NCBI GenBank assembly: GCA_019694835.1
Contig: JAIBBE010000057.1
Span: 62,001 to 126,000, forward strand
Length of the DNA stretch: 64,000 bases
Reading direction: 5' to 3'
From: Fimbriimonadaceae bacterium
GTDB taxonomy: Bacteria > Armatimonadota > Fimbriimonadia > Fimbriimonadales > Fimbriimonadaceae
Under the pieces are notes generated by a model. The model had not been told where the DNA came from and did not search any database. It was given only the letters and a program-made list of their open reading frames with translations. The translations under genes were made by a program, and so were the position numbers. This document shows, piece by piece, positions 1-9,300 of this stretch (the first letter of the stretch is position 1; every line of letters begins with the position of its first letter).

Positions 1-240
1 TTGGTCGTAGAATTCCTTCAGTCGGCCCTGAGTCTCGGAGACGGACATGCTTCCGCCGTAATAGCTGGACCGTGAAACTTGCGCATACATGATCAGCGCG
101 TAGCCGATCATGATGAGCAGGTATGCGCCCCAAAGGAAAATCGCCCGCGATCCTCGAAGCTGGGCGCGGAAGTCGCGCTTGGCCGAGGCATTCCCGATGT
201 AAACCGCGAGATTGCGCTGGAGCCAGTTCGCCGCCTGCAT
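1..240 (-). CDS. ABC-2 type transporter permease, N-terminal fragment
   Basis: Only the first 80 codons are inside the window; the rest lies beyond position 1. The start ATG (238-240) directly abuts the TAG stop of the ATPase gene, so it is the next gene of the same minus-strand operon. The visible part has a short basic cytosolic N-terminus (NASAKRDFRAQLRGSR) followed by a hydrophobic helix at about residues 33-52 (FLWGAYLLIMIGYALIMYAQ) and then a polar loop. This layout is usual for the first helix of ABC-2 export permeases. Sequence alone does not name a substrate. Identification as a permease rests on the helix plus operon position, so it is moderately sure. Confidence 0.6.
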   Translation of the reverse strand, partial: MQAANWLQRNLAVYIGNASAKRDFRAQLRGSRAIFLWGAYLLIMIGYALIMYAQVSRSSYYGGSMSVSETQGRLKEFYDQ

Positions 241-1167
241 CTAGTTCACCGCCCCCGTTGTAAGTTTGAGGAACACGTCTTCCAGGTCGACGGCCTGCTC
301 GGTGAAATCGATCACGCGGTAGCCCGCCTGGATGAGGGAGGCCAGCAAAGCCGCTTGCTCGTCGGCTGTGCCTTGGAATTCCGTGATCACCCGGTCGGCT
401 TCGGTGCGGACGTTGACCACTCCTGCCTTGACTGACACGAACTCGGCGGCTTCAGCGGTACGTTCGAGAAGTCGGATCGTGATCTCCTTGGACGCCTGCA
501 TGTCCTTGACAATCTCGTGGACTGGCCCAAAGGCAAGCAGTTGGCCGCGTTCGATAATTCCGACGGTATTGCAGAACCCGGCAAGTTCGGGAAGGATGTG
601 GGACGAGACGATCACGATTTTGCCCATCCGACCAAGCTCGGCGATCAATTCCTTGAGTTCGGCACGCGCTCGTGGGTCGAGGCCGCTTGCGGGTTCATCG
701 AGGAGCAGCAGAGCCGGGTCGTGAACCAGACACCGAGCCAGGCATAGACGCTGCTGCATACCGCGCGAGAGCGTTTGGACGAACGCGTCCTTCTTGACCG
801 TCAGGTTAGTAAGTTCAAGCACGTCGTCGATGATCTTCGGGCGTTCGCGCACGGGCACTCGGTAGATCGTGGCGAAGAAGTCGAGATACTCCCAGACCTT
901 GACGTCATCGTAGAGCCCAAAGAAGTCGGGCATGTAGCCGATCTGCCTGCGCACATCCATCGGATCGCGCAGGATGTCGGCTCCGTTGAGCGTCGCGGTG
1001 CCGCTGGTCGGTTCGAGCAGGGTCGCCAACATGCGGATCGTGGTCGTTTTTCCCGCTCCGTTCGAGCCGATGAAGCCAAAGACATCGCCGGGATGAAGCT
1101 GGAAGCTGACGCCGTTGACCGCGCGCAAGCCACCGTACTCTTTGCAAAGTCCGCGCACTTCAAGCAT
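241..1167 (-). CDS. ABC transporter ATP-binding protein (ABC-2 exporter)
   Basis: Nucleotide-binding subunit that would energise the two neighbouring permeases at the inner face of the membrane. It has Walker A GSNGAGKTT at about residues 34-42, signature LSRGMQQRL near 133-141, Walker B LLLLDEP near 153-159 and the switch histidine in SSHIL near 190. The LSRGMQQR signature and the C-terminal extension of about 100 residues are typical of CcmA/NatA-type export ATPases. I chose ATG 1167 rather than an upstream ATG because GGAGGT lies 7-8 nt before it and the protein then begins with the usual MLEVRGLCKEYGG. It overlaps the end of the upstream permease by 8 nt, implying translational coupling. 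Confidence 0.93.
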   Translation of the reverse strand: MLEVRGLCKEYGGLRAVNGVSFQLHPGDVFGFIGSNGAGKTTTIRMLATLLEPTSGTATLNGADILRDPMDVRRQIGYMPDFFGLYDDVKVWEYLDFFATIYRVPVRERPKIIDDVLELTNLTVKKDAFVQTLSRGMQQRLCLARCLVHDPALLLLDEPASGLDPRARAELKELIAELGRMGKIVIVSSHILPELAGFCNTVGIIERGQLLAFGPVHEIVKDMQASKEITIRLLERTAEAAEFVSVKAGVVNVRTEADRVITEFQGTADEQAALLASLIQAGYRVIDFTEQAVDLEDVFLKLTTGAVN

Positions 1168-2020
1168 CTTTGCGACCTCCAACGAACTTGACCTCGTTCT
1201 CGGCAAAGCCAAGCGTCCGCTCGGTCCAGATGAGCAGCACGATGGTCATACCGGCGTAAACGAACACCTGCGGCCAGCCCCAAATCGCGCGGTCAAATTG
1301 TTCGGGTCCTCCCCACCGCTCTGCAAGCTGAAAAAGGACATAGAAGGGATGGAAGTACATGATGAGCTCGGTTTCGCGAGTCATCATCGGTGCGACCAGG
1401 ATGGGGAACGCAATCAGCCCAATGGCGATCAGCCCGAGCGAGGCCCCGAGCGCCATCAGAGGCCTCTTGCATCGGGCGGAGAAAAACAGCGTCAAGGCGG
1501 CAATCATGAGGGCGAAGGTCACGACGACCAGCACACCGAGGAATGCATCATGGAGGCTGGTGTGTCTCTGGACCCCGTAGTAGCCATAGGGCGAGGGAAA
1601 ACTCTCGGCGACCAACGAGATCGTCAGAGGCACGAGGAATAGGCCCGATGCCAACACGATGCCCCATGCCGAACCCATGAACTTGCCGACCACGACCTGC
1701 GCCCGCGTCACCGGAGCCACGAGGAGGAAATCCCAGCTTCGTCTTTCGCGCTCACCCGCTATCGCGCCGTGAATGAGGGTTGGGACGAGGAAACAGAATA
1801 GCCCCAACTCGATCATCAGTACGACGCCTGGCGACATTCCCTGCGGCCATCGAAGCTGCACCGTCACCAGCAAGCCATAGGCGACCATGAACAGAAGGAA
1901 TCCGGCAAACCCAGTACCACGCGTCGAGACGTACTTGCGACGGAACCGCCGTATCTCAATGAGCATGGGGTTGTCGAGGATGAGGTCGACAAACCAGTCA
2001 TTCTTAGGGGCAGCCTTCAT
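1160..2020 (-). CDS. ABC-2 type transporter permease
   Basis: Integral membrane subunit of 286 residues with about six hydrophobic segments: FAGFLLFMVAYGLLVTVQL, a helix near GVVLMIELGLFCFLVP, two in the middle (VVVTFALMIAALTLFF; ALGASLGLIAIGLIAFP) and one near the C-terminus (VFVYAGMTIVLLIW). The motif GERERRSWDFLLVAPVTR after the second helix is the amphipathic coupling-helix region typical of ABC-2 exporters (ERERGTLE-type in other members). Its ATG overlaps the TGA of the 2017-3984 gene (ATGA) and its end overlaps the ATPase, so the four genes behave as one operon. The substrate is unknown. Confidence 0.85.
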   Translation of the reverse strand: MKAAPKNDWFVDLILDNPMLIEIRRFRRKYVSTRGTGFAGFLLFMVAYGLLVTVQLRWPQGMSPGVVLMIELGLFCFLVPTLIHGAIAGERERRSWDFLLVAPVTRAQVVVGKFMGSAWGIVLASGLFLVPLTISLVAESFPSPYGYYGVQRHTSLHDAFLGVLVVVTFALMIAALTLFFSARCKRPLMALGASLGLIAIGLIAFPILVAPMMTRETELIMYFHPFYVLFQLAERWGGPEQFDRAIWGWPQVFVYAGMTIVLLIWTERTLGFAENEVKFVGGRKDA

Positions 2021-3984
2021 TGAAGCTCCTTGGGCAAGTCCAGGGCAAACGAATACGCAAGGAAGTCGGTGGCGGCACCTTGAATACGGTTGCCCACGAT
2101 CGGCCCGCCTTCGAGGCCGCGAAGGGTGCCCTCGAGGCGCAATCCTCGAACGGTCAGGTTGGGGTCGGGCTTTCGCGCGGCAATGACGTCGAGTGGCATC
2201 TTGGCGTTGATCGTTAATGTTTGCCCCGGTTTCAATTCTTGCCCCAGGGCGTGGGAAAACGGCAGCGCTTGAAGCACGGGGGTCTGGACCGTGAACGGAC
2301 TACTATTCGTAATCGTCCCGGTGAAGGTCAATTCCCGCTTGGTCCGGCCAAAAGAGCCCTTGAGCGTGAACCAGCTTCCCGGCGAACCGGTCAGCGTGGA
2401 ATTGGGGAAGACTTGTCGGTAGGTGAACTCGCGGAAGGCCAGGTTCCCAACGCCCAGAGCCGGTGCCTTCACCTCGCCATGATCGGTGGCGTTGAGTTCG
2501 CGCATGGTGTCCGAATTCTGTCGGCGAGGACCGTAGTAATAATCTAGATTTTCGACCGGTCGGATTTGGTCAACGCCGGTCAGTTTTAGGTCGTACCGGC
2601 CGCCGCGAGGGAAATACATCTGGGTTCGACCGATGTACTCGGCTTGGTCGAAGCCCTGCGCCCCGATGAGGATGCCGCTGGTCGAACGGGAGAGCTTGGC
2701 CGAATAGAGGCTGCCTGCCGCCGAGAAGAAGTAGGCACCGAATCCGAGGCTGATCAGCGGTGCAGTGACCCAGGCCCATTCGACCTTCTTGAGTCGGCGC
2801 AGCACCAGGAAATTCAGGGGGACGACGGCCACGAAGTAGGCCACGAGGATCCAAGCCACCTTCTCGGTCGGCGGAATCGACGTTTGGAACGGATCTTCGC
2901 CCGTGTTCGCCCGTCCAGCGTAGGGGTCATAGGTGACGGCGGGCACGGTGGTCGGTACGGAAGGCGACATCTTAAGAGTGTAGTCATCTTGCCCAGTCGA
3001 AACGAACCGCTGGATGAAAGCCGCAGAGCTGCGGTCGATTGGCTGGGCCACATTGAGCAAGACACCACGCCGACCCTCCCAGCGTGACAATGGCGGCTCG
3101 AACAGATTGAAGGCGAGGTAGATCGACGTCCCGAGCCCGATGCGCTTCGTGACGATCAACGGACGCGCATCACCCGACCGCTGGCCACGCACGGGAACGA
3201 TCGCACCCGCGACGGGGGTCCCGAGCATGCACTGGACGGTCTCGGGGATCGGGGTGCCGGACATCTTGGCAAAGCTCACGCCGCTCAACGCTTCGGGCTT
3301 GAGGTCGGTCACCGGCAGCGTGTCCTTCCAGCGAGAGTCGGCGAGAACCGGGCTCGATGCACCACCGACAAACAGGAGTTTGCCCCCGGCGAGCATCCAG
3401 ACCTTGATGGCGTCGACCTGCTTGTCGCTCAGCCTCTCCGCGCCATCGCCGAGGACGAGCGCGCTGAGTGCCGAGTAGCCTACGGGGCGGTCAGGGGCGG
3501 ACTCGGCAGAGACATACGAATCCGACACCATCGCCTGGGCTCCCGTGTCGCTCCGTGTCGTCTGGCGAACGAAGGTGAGAAGTCCCGGCGAGTCGGTGAT
3601 CATCGCGAGGGCTCGATCTTGGCCGTAGTGCCAGTCCTCGTCACGGAAGACCCTGCGCACGTCGCCTTGGTCGGTGACGAGCCGGACGTCGATCTCGCCG
3701 ATGTCACTGACCTCGATCGGGAAGGCCGGGATTCCCTTCCGGCTCCCGCGGGGCAGTTCGACCGGATAGTTCAGGACGTAGGTGCCGGACGTTACCGTCA
3801 GCATGCCACGAGCATCGGGGCCTTCGTTGGCGACCTCGACGAGGATCGGGAAGGCCTCCTGACTCGGCCGCATTCCTTCGAAGACCGGGGTTACCGCGAG
3901 CTTGAGGTTTTGCGCGTACCCGACCGATGCCGCCGATGCGACCACCACTGCAAACCAAACCCTGTTGAGGCTGCCCATACCCAT
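2017..3984 (-). CDS. Secreted, membrane-anchored partner of the ABC exporter (GATase-like fold suspected)
   Basis: A 655-residue protein of unknown function. It has an N-terminal signal peptide (hydrophobic WFAVVVASAASVGYAQ), then a beta-rich extracytoplasmic part. A Rossmann-like stretch around residues 170-330 (SALVLGDGAERLSDKQ; GGKLLFVGGAS) resembles the class I glutamine-amidotransferase-like domain of gliding-motility-type ABC partners (GldG/DUF4350 style). Two closely spaced helices at about 375-430 (AWILVAYFVAVVPLNFLVL; LISLGFGAYFFSAAG) are followed by a C-terminal beta domain. First gene of the operon, overlapping the permease by ATGA. ATG 3984 and ATG 3978 are both possible; TACGAC at 3985-3990 lies 6 nt before the second, fitting a leaderless start at 3978. 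The domain reading is inference. Confidence 0.7.
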   Translation of the reverse strand: MGMGSLNRVWFAVVVASAASVGYAQNLKLAVTPVFEGMRPSQEAFPILVEVANEGPDARGMLTVTSGTYVLNYPVELPRGSRKGIPAFPIEVSDIGEIDVRLVTDQGDVRRVFRDEDWHYGQDRALAMITDSPGLLTFVRQTTRSDTGAQAMVSDSYVSAESAPDRPVGYSALSALVLGDGAERLSDKQVDAIKVWMLAGGKLLFVGGASSPVLADSRWKDTLPVTDLKPEALSGVSFAKMSGTPIPETVQCMLGTPVAGAIVPVRGQRSGDARPLIVTKRIGLGTSIYLAFNLFEPPLSRWEGRRGVLLNVAQPIDRSSAAFIQRFVSTGQDDYTLKMSPSVPTTVPAVTYDPYAGRANTGEDPFQTSIPPTEKVAWILVAYFVAVVPLNFLVLRRLKKVEWAWVTAPLISLGFGAYFFSAAGSLYSAKLSRSTSGILIGAQGFDQAEYIGRTQMYFPRGGRYDLKLTGVDQIRPVENLDYYYGPRRQNSDTMRELNATDHGEVKAPALGVGNLAFREFTYRQVFPNSTLTGSPGSWFTLKGSFGRTKRELTFTGTITNSSPFTVQTPVLQALPFSHALGQELKPGQTLTINAKMPLDVIAARKPDPNLTVRGLRLEGTLRGLEGGPIVGNRIQGAATDFLAYSFALDLPKELQ

Positions 3985-4110
3985 GTCGTATCCCGTTGAC
4001 GCTCCTCGTCCGCCGCTCGTTCGATACGCGCCAGTTTACGCCCGAAATGTCGCGCACGATGCAAGGGACCTAGTCGTCATATTTGAATCAGCAGACTGGC
4101 CCGGGTCGTC

Positions 4111-4178
4111 GGGTGGCCGGGGTGATGAATCGTGCACCCCGGCGTTGGCAGTTGTGGAGGCCTCCGTGCCTGGCGAGA
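4111..4178. repeat. Family A palindromic element, partial copy
   Basis: The divergent gap 3985-4228 contains one arm of the family A element (GGGTGGCCGGGGTGATGA at 4111-4128, then GTGCACCCCGG), followed by internal sequence ending near 4178. The opposite arm seen in the copies at 25289-25391 and 26542-26641 is missing. No gene is seen in this gap. Confidence 0.75.
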
Positions 4179-4228
4179 GGATGCCGCGCCACTCTGGGCG
4201 GAAGCTCAGCGGTACACTCTGACTTCCC

Positions 4229-6313
4229 ATGCCGCAGGTTCTCTTTGAACTCGGGTGCGAGGAACTCCCCGCAACCTTCGTCCGCAAGGCCTACACCCAG
4301 TTGGCCCAGGAAATCGTGTCGCGCCTCGATGAGGCGGGCGTGGGGCATGGTGCTTCGCAGGCCCTCGGAACGCCCCGCCGATTGATCGTCTGCGTGGACG
4401 ACGTAGCGGATCGGCAGCCCGATCGAACCTCGGCCCAGCGTGGACCTGCGCTCAAAGCCGCCTATGATGGCGATGGCAACCCCAGCCCCGCCTTGCTCGG
4501 CTTCTGTCGGGGACAGGGGGTTGACCTGAGTGCGGTCCGTCCCGATGGCGACTATGTCTGGGTCGACAAGACCTCGGTCGGAAAGCCGACCCGCGAACTG
4601 CTCGCTGAGATCCTTCCGGCGGCGGTACGGGCGCTGACTTTCGACAAGTCGATGCGCTGGGGATCGTCGCGAATGCGGTTTGCGCGACCGATTCGGTGGT
4701 TCTTGGCGGCATTCGGCGGTGAGGTCGTCCAGTTCGACGTCGAAGGGGTGAAGTCTGGATTGAAGAGTCGCGGCCATCGATTCAACTTCCCCGACGAGTT
4801 CGAGGTCAAGTCGTACGACGAACTCCTGAGGGAACTGAGGGCTCGCCATGTCGAGCCCGATCCGGCCGTCCGCGAAGAGCGCATCCGGTCCGGGGCAGCG
4901 GCGGTCGCAGGAGGTCAGGCTCAACTCAGCGATGTGCTCGTGGATGAGAATGTCTTTCTGACCGAATGGCCAACAGCAGTCGCCGGGCGATTTCGGTCCG
5001 AGTTCCTGACCCTGCCCGAGCCCGTGCTCGTCATCGCGATGGCGAAGCACGAGCGCATGTTTCCCGTACGCGACGAAAGCGGAAAGATCACCGACCGATT
5101 CGTGGCCATTCGCAATGCCGGCATCGACGAGGTCGTCAGCGCAGGCAATGCGTGGGTGCTCAACGCCCGGTTCAACGACGCCAAGTTCTTCTATGACGAG
5201 GACCAGAAGTTCACACTCAGCGAGTTTCTTGAAAAGACCGAACGGATGTCGTTCCAGGAAAAGCTGGGCAGCGTCCGCCAACGTTCGCAGCGGCTTGCCG
5301 CTCTCGCCGATCAGGTGGGCCATCACACGGGAGCCACCGAAGAAGAACGCTCCCTCGCCGAACGCGCAGCGTTTCTGGCCAAGGCAGATCTGAGCACAGG
5401 ACTCGTCAGCGAACTCCCGAGTCTGCAAGGGGTCGTCGGGGGCGAATATGCAAGACGTGAGGGGATCGCCGAAGCGATCTGCTACGCCATCGCGACCCAT
5501 TACGACCTCGCGAAAAACCCATCGCCGAAAACGGTCGCGGAGAAGACCGCCGTTCGGGTGCTGATCGCCGATCAGCTCGACAAACTCGCTGGCTACCTGG
5601 GCATCGGTCTCGCACCCAGCGGTTCGAGCGACCCTTACGGATTGCGGCGTGCGGCCACGCTGCTCATCGAGGCTGCTTGGTCGTGGCCGGACACGATGCC
5701 CACCTACGTTGGCCTCTTCCAGTCCGCCCTCGACCACTATGAGCGGCAGGGCATAAAACTGGACCACGCCGGAGCCCTCAATCATTTGGTGCAGGTGTTT
5801 ACCTCGCGCTATGAGGCCCTTCTCGACGACTTTCGCCACGATCACCTCGATGCCGCTTTGCTGCCCGAGCCGGGCGAGATCCTTCTGCCGCGCCTGGTTC
5901 GTTTCCGCGCCCAAGCCGTGCGAGAGGCGGCGAAGGACGTCGCGTTCATCCAAACCGCGACCCGACCCCTCAACATCGTCGCCGCCGCCGAGAAGAAGGG
6001 AGCAGCCTACGAGCGCGTGCAGCCACTGGACCGGCTCGACCGCAATGCTCTCGATTCTCCCGAAGGCGTCGCTCTCGCCGAGGAGTTAGCCGCGATCCGG
6101 GAGGGGCTGAGCGCGGCGGTGCGTTTGGAGGATGCCGCCGGAGCCGTCGCGATCCTCAAGCGCCTGCAAGCTCCCATCAATGCGTTCTTCGAGGCGGCCA
6201 TGATCATGGTGGACGACGAGCGGGTTCGCCACGCCCGATTGACGCTGCTCGAAGCCTGCCGCCACGAGATCCTGTTGATTGGCGACTTATCAAAAGTGAT
6301 CATCGACGGGTAA
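4229..6313 (+). CDS. glyS: Glycine--tRNA ligase beta subunit
   Basis: Beta chain of the alpha2beta2 glycyl-tRNA synthetase, needed with GlyQ to charge tRNA-Gly in the cytosol. The 694-residue length matches the family. Diagnostic features are the N-terminus LFELGCEELPATFV (residues 4-17), KSMRWGSSRMRFARPIRW near 152-169, EFLTLPEPVLVIAMAKHE near 257-274, the HD-like core around SLAERAAFLAKADL and ADQLDKLAGYLGIG, then GSSDPYGLRR, and a C-terminal anticodon-binding-like region. A TACACT box at 4213-4218 lies 10 nt before the ATG and there is no clear Shine-Dalgarno. glyQ, normally adjacent upstream, is not in this window. Confidence 0.97.
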   Translation: MPQVLFELGCEELPATFVRKAYTQLAQEIVSRLDEAGVGHGASQALGTPRRLIVCVDDVADRQPDRTSAQRGPALKAAYDGDGNPSPALLGFCRGQGVDLSAVRPDGDYVWVDKTSVGKPTRELLAEILPAAVRALTFDKSMRWGSSRMRFARPIRWFLAAFGGEVVQFDVEGVKSGLKSRGHRFNFPDEFEVKSYDELLRELRARHVEPDPAVREERIRSGAAAVAGGQAQLSDVLVDENVFLTEWPTAVAGRFRSEFLTLPEPVLVIAMAKHERMFPVRDESGKITDRFVAIRNAGIDEVVSAGNAWVLNARFNDAKFFYDEDQKFTLSEFLEKTERMSFQEKLGSVRQRSQRLAALADQVGHHTGATEEERSLAERAAFLAKADLSTGLVSELPSLQGVVGGEYARREGIAEAICYAIATHYDLAKNPSPKTVAEKTAVRVLIADQLDKLAGYLGIGLAPSGSSDPYGLRRAATLLIEAAWSWPDTMPTYVGLFQSALDHYERQGIKLDHAGALNHLVQVFTSRYEALLDDFRHDHLDAALLPEPGEILLPRLVRFRAQAVREAAKDVAFIQTATRPLNIVAAAEKKGAAYERVQPLDRLDRNALDSPEGVALAEELAAIREGLSAAVRLEDAAGAVAILKRLQAPINAFFEAAMIMVDDERVRHARLTLLEACRHEILLIGDLSKVIIDG

Positions 6314-6335
6314 CCCGTGGTGTAACCTTGGAGCC

Positions 6336-9300
6336 GTGACACGGACGCGTCTGGCTATCATCGGTTTGACCGCACTTCTCGCCTCGGCGGTTTGGGCGGG
6401 GCCGAAGCAGGTTTCGCTATGGGTGGCGCGCAACGTCGCGCCCGGGCCAAAGATTCAGTTGACGATCAACACGACGAACGTGCCGGTTGTCGGGCTCAAA
6501 CTCTATCGACTCGAAGGTGAAAAGTGGCTCGTCCAGCGCGATTGGAGCAAGCGGCCTGCGACACCGGGTACGCCTGTCAAAGCCTGGCAGGTGACCGTCA
6601 CGAATCCCAAGCAGGCTCCGCCTCCACGCGGCCAAACGGACCGATACGCAAGCCGGGTCGTCAACCTGCCCGTCGTCCCGCCCGGGATCTACCTGGTCAG
6701 CGGGAGTGGCGGTGACAAGGAAGCGTGGGGGGTCGTGAATGTCACGAACTTCGCGTTCGTTGCCAAGAGATCACCCAAGCGCGCGCTGCTCTGGGTCGTC
6801 GACGCCAAGACGGGACAACCCGTTCCCGGTGCAATGGCGAGCCTCTTGGATCAAGACGCTCGGGCCCTCGTGAGCGGAAAGACCGGTGCCGACGGCGTGG
6901 CCTTGCTCGCGATCAAGCCGGGTGGTCGCCAAACAGCCGTTATCAAAAAGGGATCCGACATTGCAGGTGTACCGCTCGACATCGGCGATCCTGATGGTCA
7001 ACTACGGTCCCACATCCAAACCGACCGCCCGATCTACCGCCCTGGCCAGGAAGTCTCGTTCCGAGCGATCCTTCGACGCACTCTTGGACAGAGCTATCGA
7101 CCGGTTATCAACCAGAAGGTGAAGGCGACCTTGCTCGATCCCAAGTCGAATCCAGTGGACGAGGTCGACCTCGATTTGACCCCCACGGGCACCGTTCACG
7201 GCAAGTTGGCCATCCCGGAAGAGGGGGCGACCGGTGCTTACACGATCCGGTTGAACCTTGGCAAGGAAACCGCGTTTCAACAACTCTCCGTCGCTGAGTA
7301 CCGCAAGCCCGAGTTCAAAATCGCGATCACTCCCGGTGAGAGGCGCTACCTTTCGGGCGAGAAAGGCCGCTTCGATATCACGGCGGAATACTTCTTCGGC
7401 GCGCCGCTGCCCCAAGCAGCCGTCACCTACACGATTCGCCGATCCTATAGCGGCATGAGTTGGGGCTACGACTTGGATGACGCCTACTACGGCGGCGACG
7501 GCAACTTGTATCCGCGCGACACCTACGGCGGCAGCGAATATGTCGCCCAGTCGACGGTCTATACCGACGCCATGGGCCGGGTTTCGATCGAGTTTCCGAC
7601 CGATCCGAAGCAGCCGGACAACGTCTACAGCATTAGCGTCACCGTCCGCGATGCCTCCAATCGACAGGTTGACGGCAGTTCGTCGGTGCCGGTCTACGCT
7701 GCCAACATCCGGCTTGCCCTGCGTCCATTGGTGTCGTTCGCGGCGGCCGGAAGCTTGTTCCCCGTCGAAGTCCGCTGCACCGATCTCGATGGCAAACCGC
7801 GAGCGGTTCAAGCTGCGATTCAGCTCGTCACGGATGTCTATGACGCCAAGAAGAAGGACTGGGTCGAGAAGGAACTGACTCGTACGACCGTCGCTGTTCC
7901 CGCATCGGGCAAGGCGACCATAAAGCTCCCTGCACTCGGCCAAGACAACACCATGATCCGAGTCAAGGCCCCGGATGGCACGGGGCGAACGGCGTCAGCC
8001 GAGACCAGTATCTGGATCGTCGATCCGAACTACAGGGAACCCAAGGCGAAACCCTATCCCGAGTTGAATCTGCGCCTCGACAAGTCGATGTACAAGCCCG
8101 GAGATCCCGTATCGGCTTTCGTCAATGTGAATCGTCCCGAGTATCCGATCCTGGTGACCGTCGAAGGCGAGGACATCTGGAGCTACACGGTGATGCCGAA
8201 GGGCACGCGACGGAAGATCTGGACATGGAAATCCAGCCTCGCCCAGTCCCCCAACGCCATCATATCGGCGACCCAATGGAGCGAAAACGGGATGCGCGCG
8301 GGCTCCCAAACCGTGCCTCTGCCCGATCCAGCGCGCCGTCTCGAAGTTGCTGTCACTCCCGATCGACCCGACTACCGGCCCGGGGACATCGCGAAGTATC
8401 TGGTTACGACGAAGGATGCGGGCGGGCGACCGGTTGCCGCCGATGTCGCGCTCGGCGTGGTCGATGAGGCTATCTATGCCTTGATGCCCGATGTCACGCC
8501 CGACCTCTATCGGACCTACTGGGGCATTCGAGGCAACGGGGTCATCACCCAGGTTTCGGCTCCTCAAGAGCTCTCGGGGGGTGCCTATCAGCGCGCGAAC
8601 ACCCTCGCCCCGGTGCGCCGCCGATTCGAGGACACCGCTTATTGGAATGGCTATCTCCTCACCGGGCCCGACGGGCAGGGCGAAATCTCTTTCGAGATGC
8701 CAGGAAATCTGACCGCGTGGCGAGCGACGGGCCGCGCGGTCACAGAGGCCACTTCGGTTGGGACCGCGACGTCGATGGTCCGCGCAAATCGGCCCGTCAT
8801 GTTGCGCCTCGCGACTCCCCGTCAGATGGCGGTTGGCGACCGTATCGACTTGGTCGGCACGATCAACAACCGGACCAATTCAAGTCGTAAGTTCGGCGTC
8901 AGCCTCAGGGTCACGGAAGGCGTGCTTCTGAGCGATGCCGAACAGACCCTGAGCGTCGATGCGAACGGGCAGGCAACGGTGAAGTGGTCGATCCGGGCCG
9001 ATCGAATCGGCACGATGAAGCTACTCGGGCAGGTGGGCCCGACCGATGCTACGAATGCAGACTTGTCCGATGCGCTGGAAGTCGGGGTTCGCGTGAACCC
9101 GGCCGGTGTGGCCAGGCGGGAGCTGTTTGGTGGGGCGTTCACGGGTTCTGCAGAGGCCCAGTTGCTCCTGCCGACCCAGCGCATCGAGGGGACCACGGAT
9201 GTTCGCTTGACCGTACGCAACGGGCTCACCGGGGCTCGCGACTCGATGGCCTCGTCGGCGATTGTCGGCGGGCGCTGGGGAACCAGCGGGGCTGCAAGCA

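Noticed and set aside
4100..4228. A regulatory T-box leader for glyS
   Set aside because: No T-box sequence or specifier stem was found; the gap is mostly a partial family A repeat, and TACACT lies close to the ATG.
4088..5953. A 621-codon open frame on the minus strand opposite glyS
   Set aside because: glyS on the plus strand has full family motifs; the opposite frame shows no recognisable domain and is a by-product of G+C-rich codon use.
7002..7943. A 313-codon minus-strand open frame opposite the macroglobulin gene
   Set aside because: It is antisense to recognisable MG domains and has no motif of its own.
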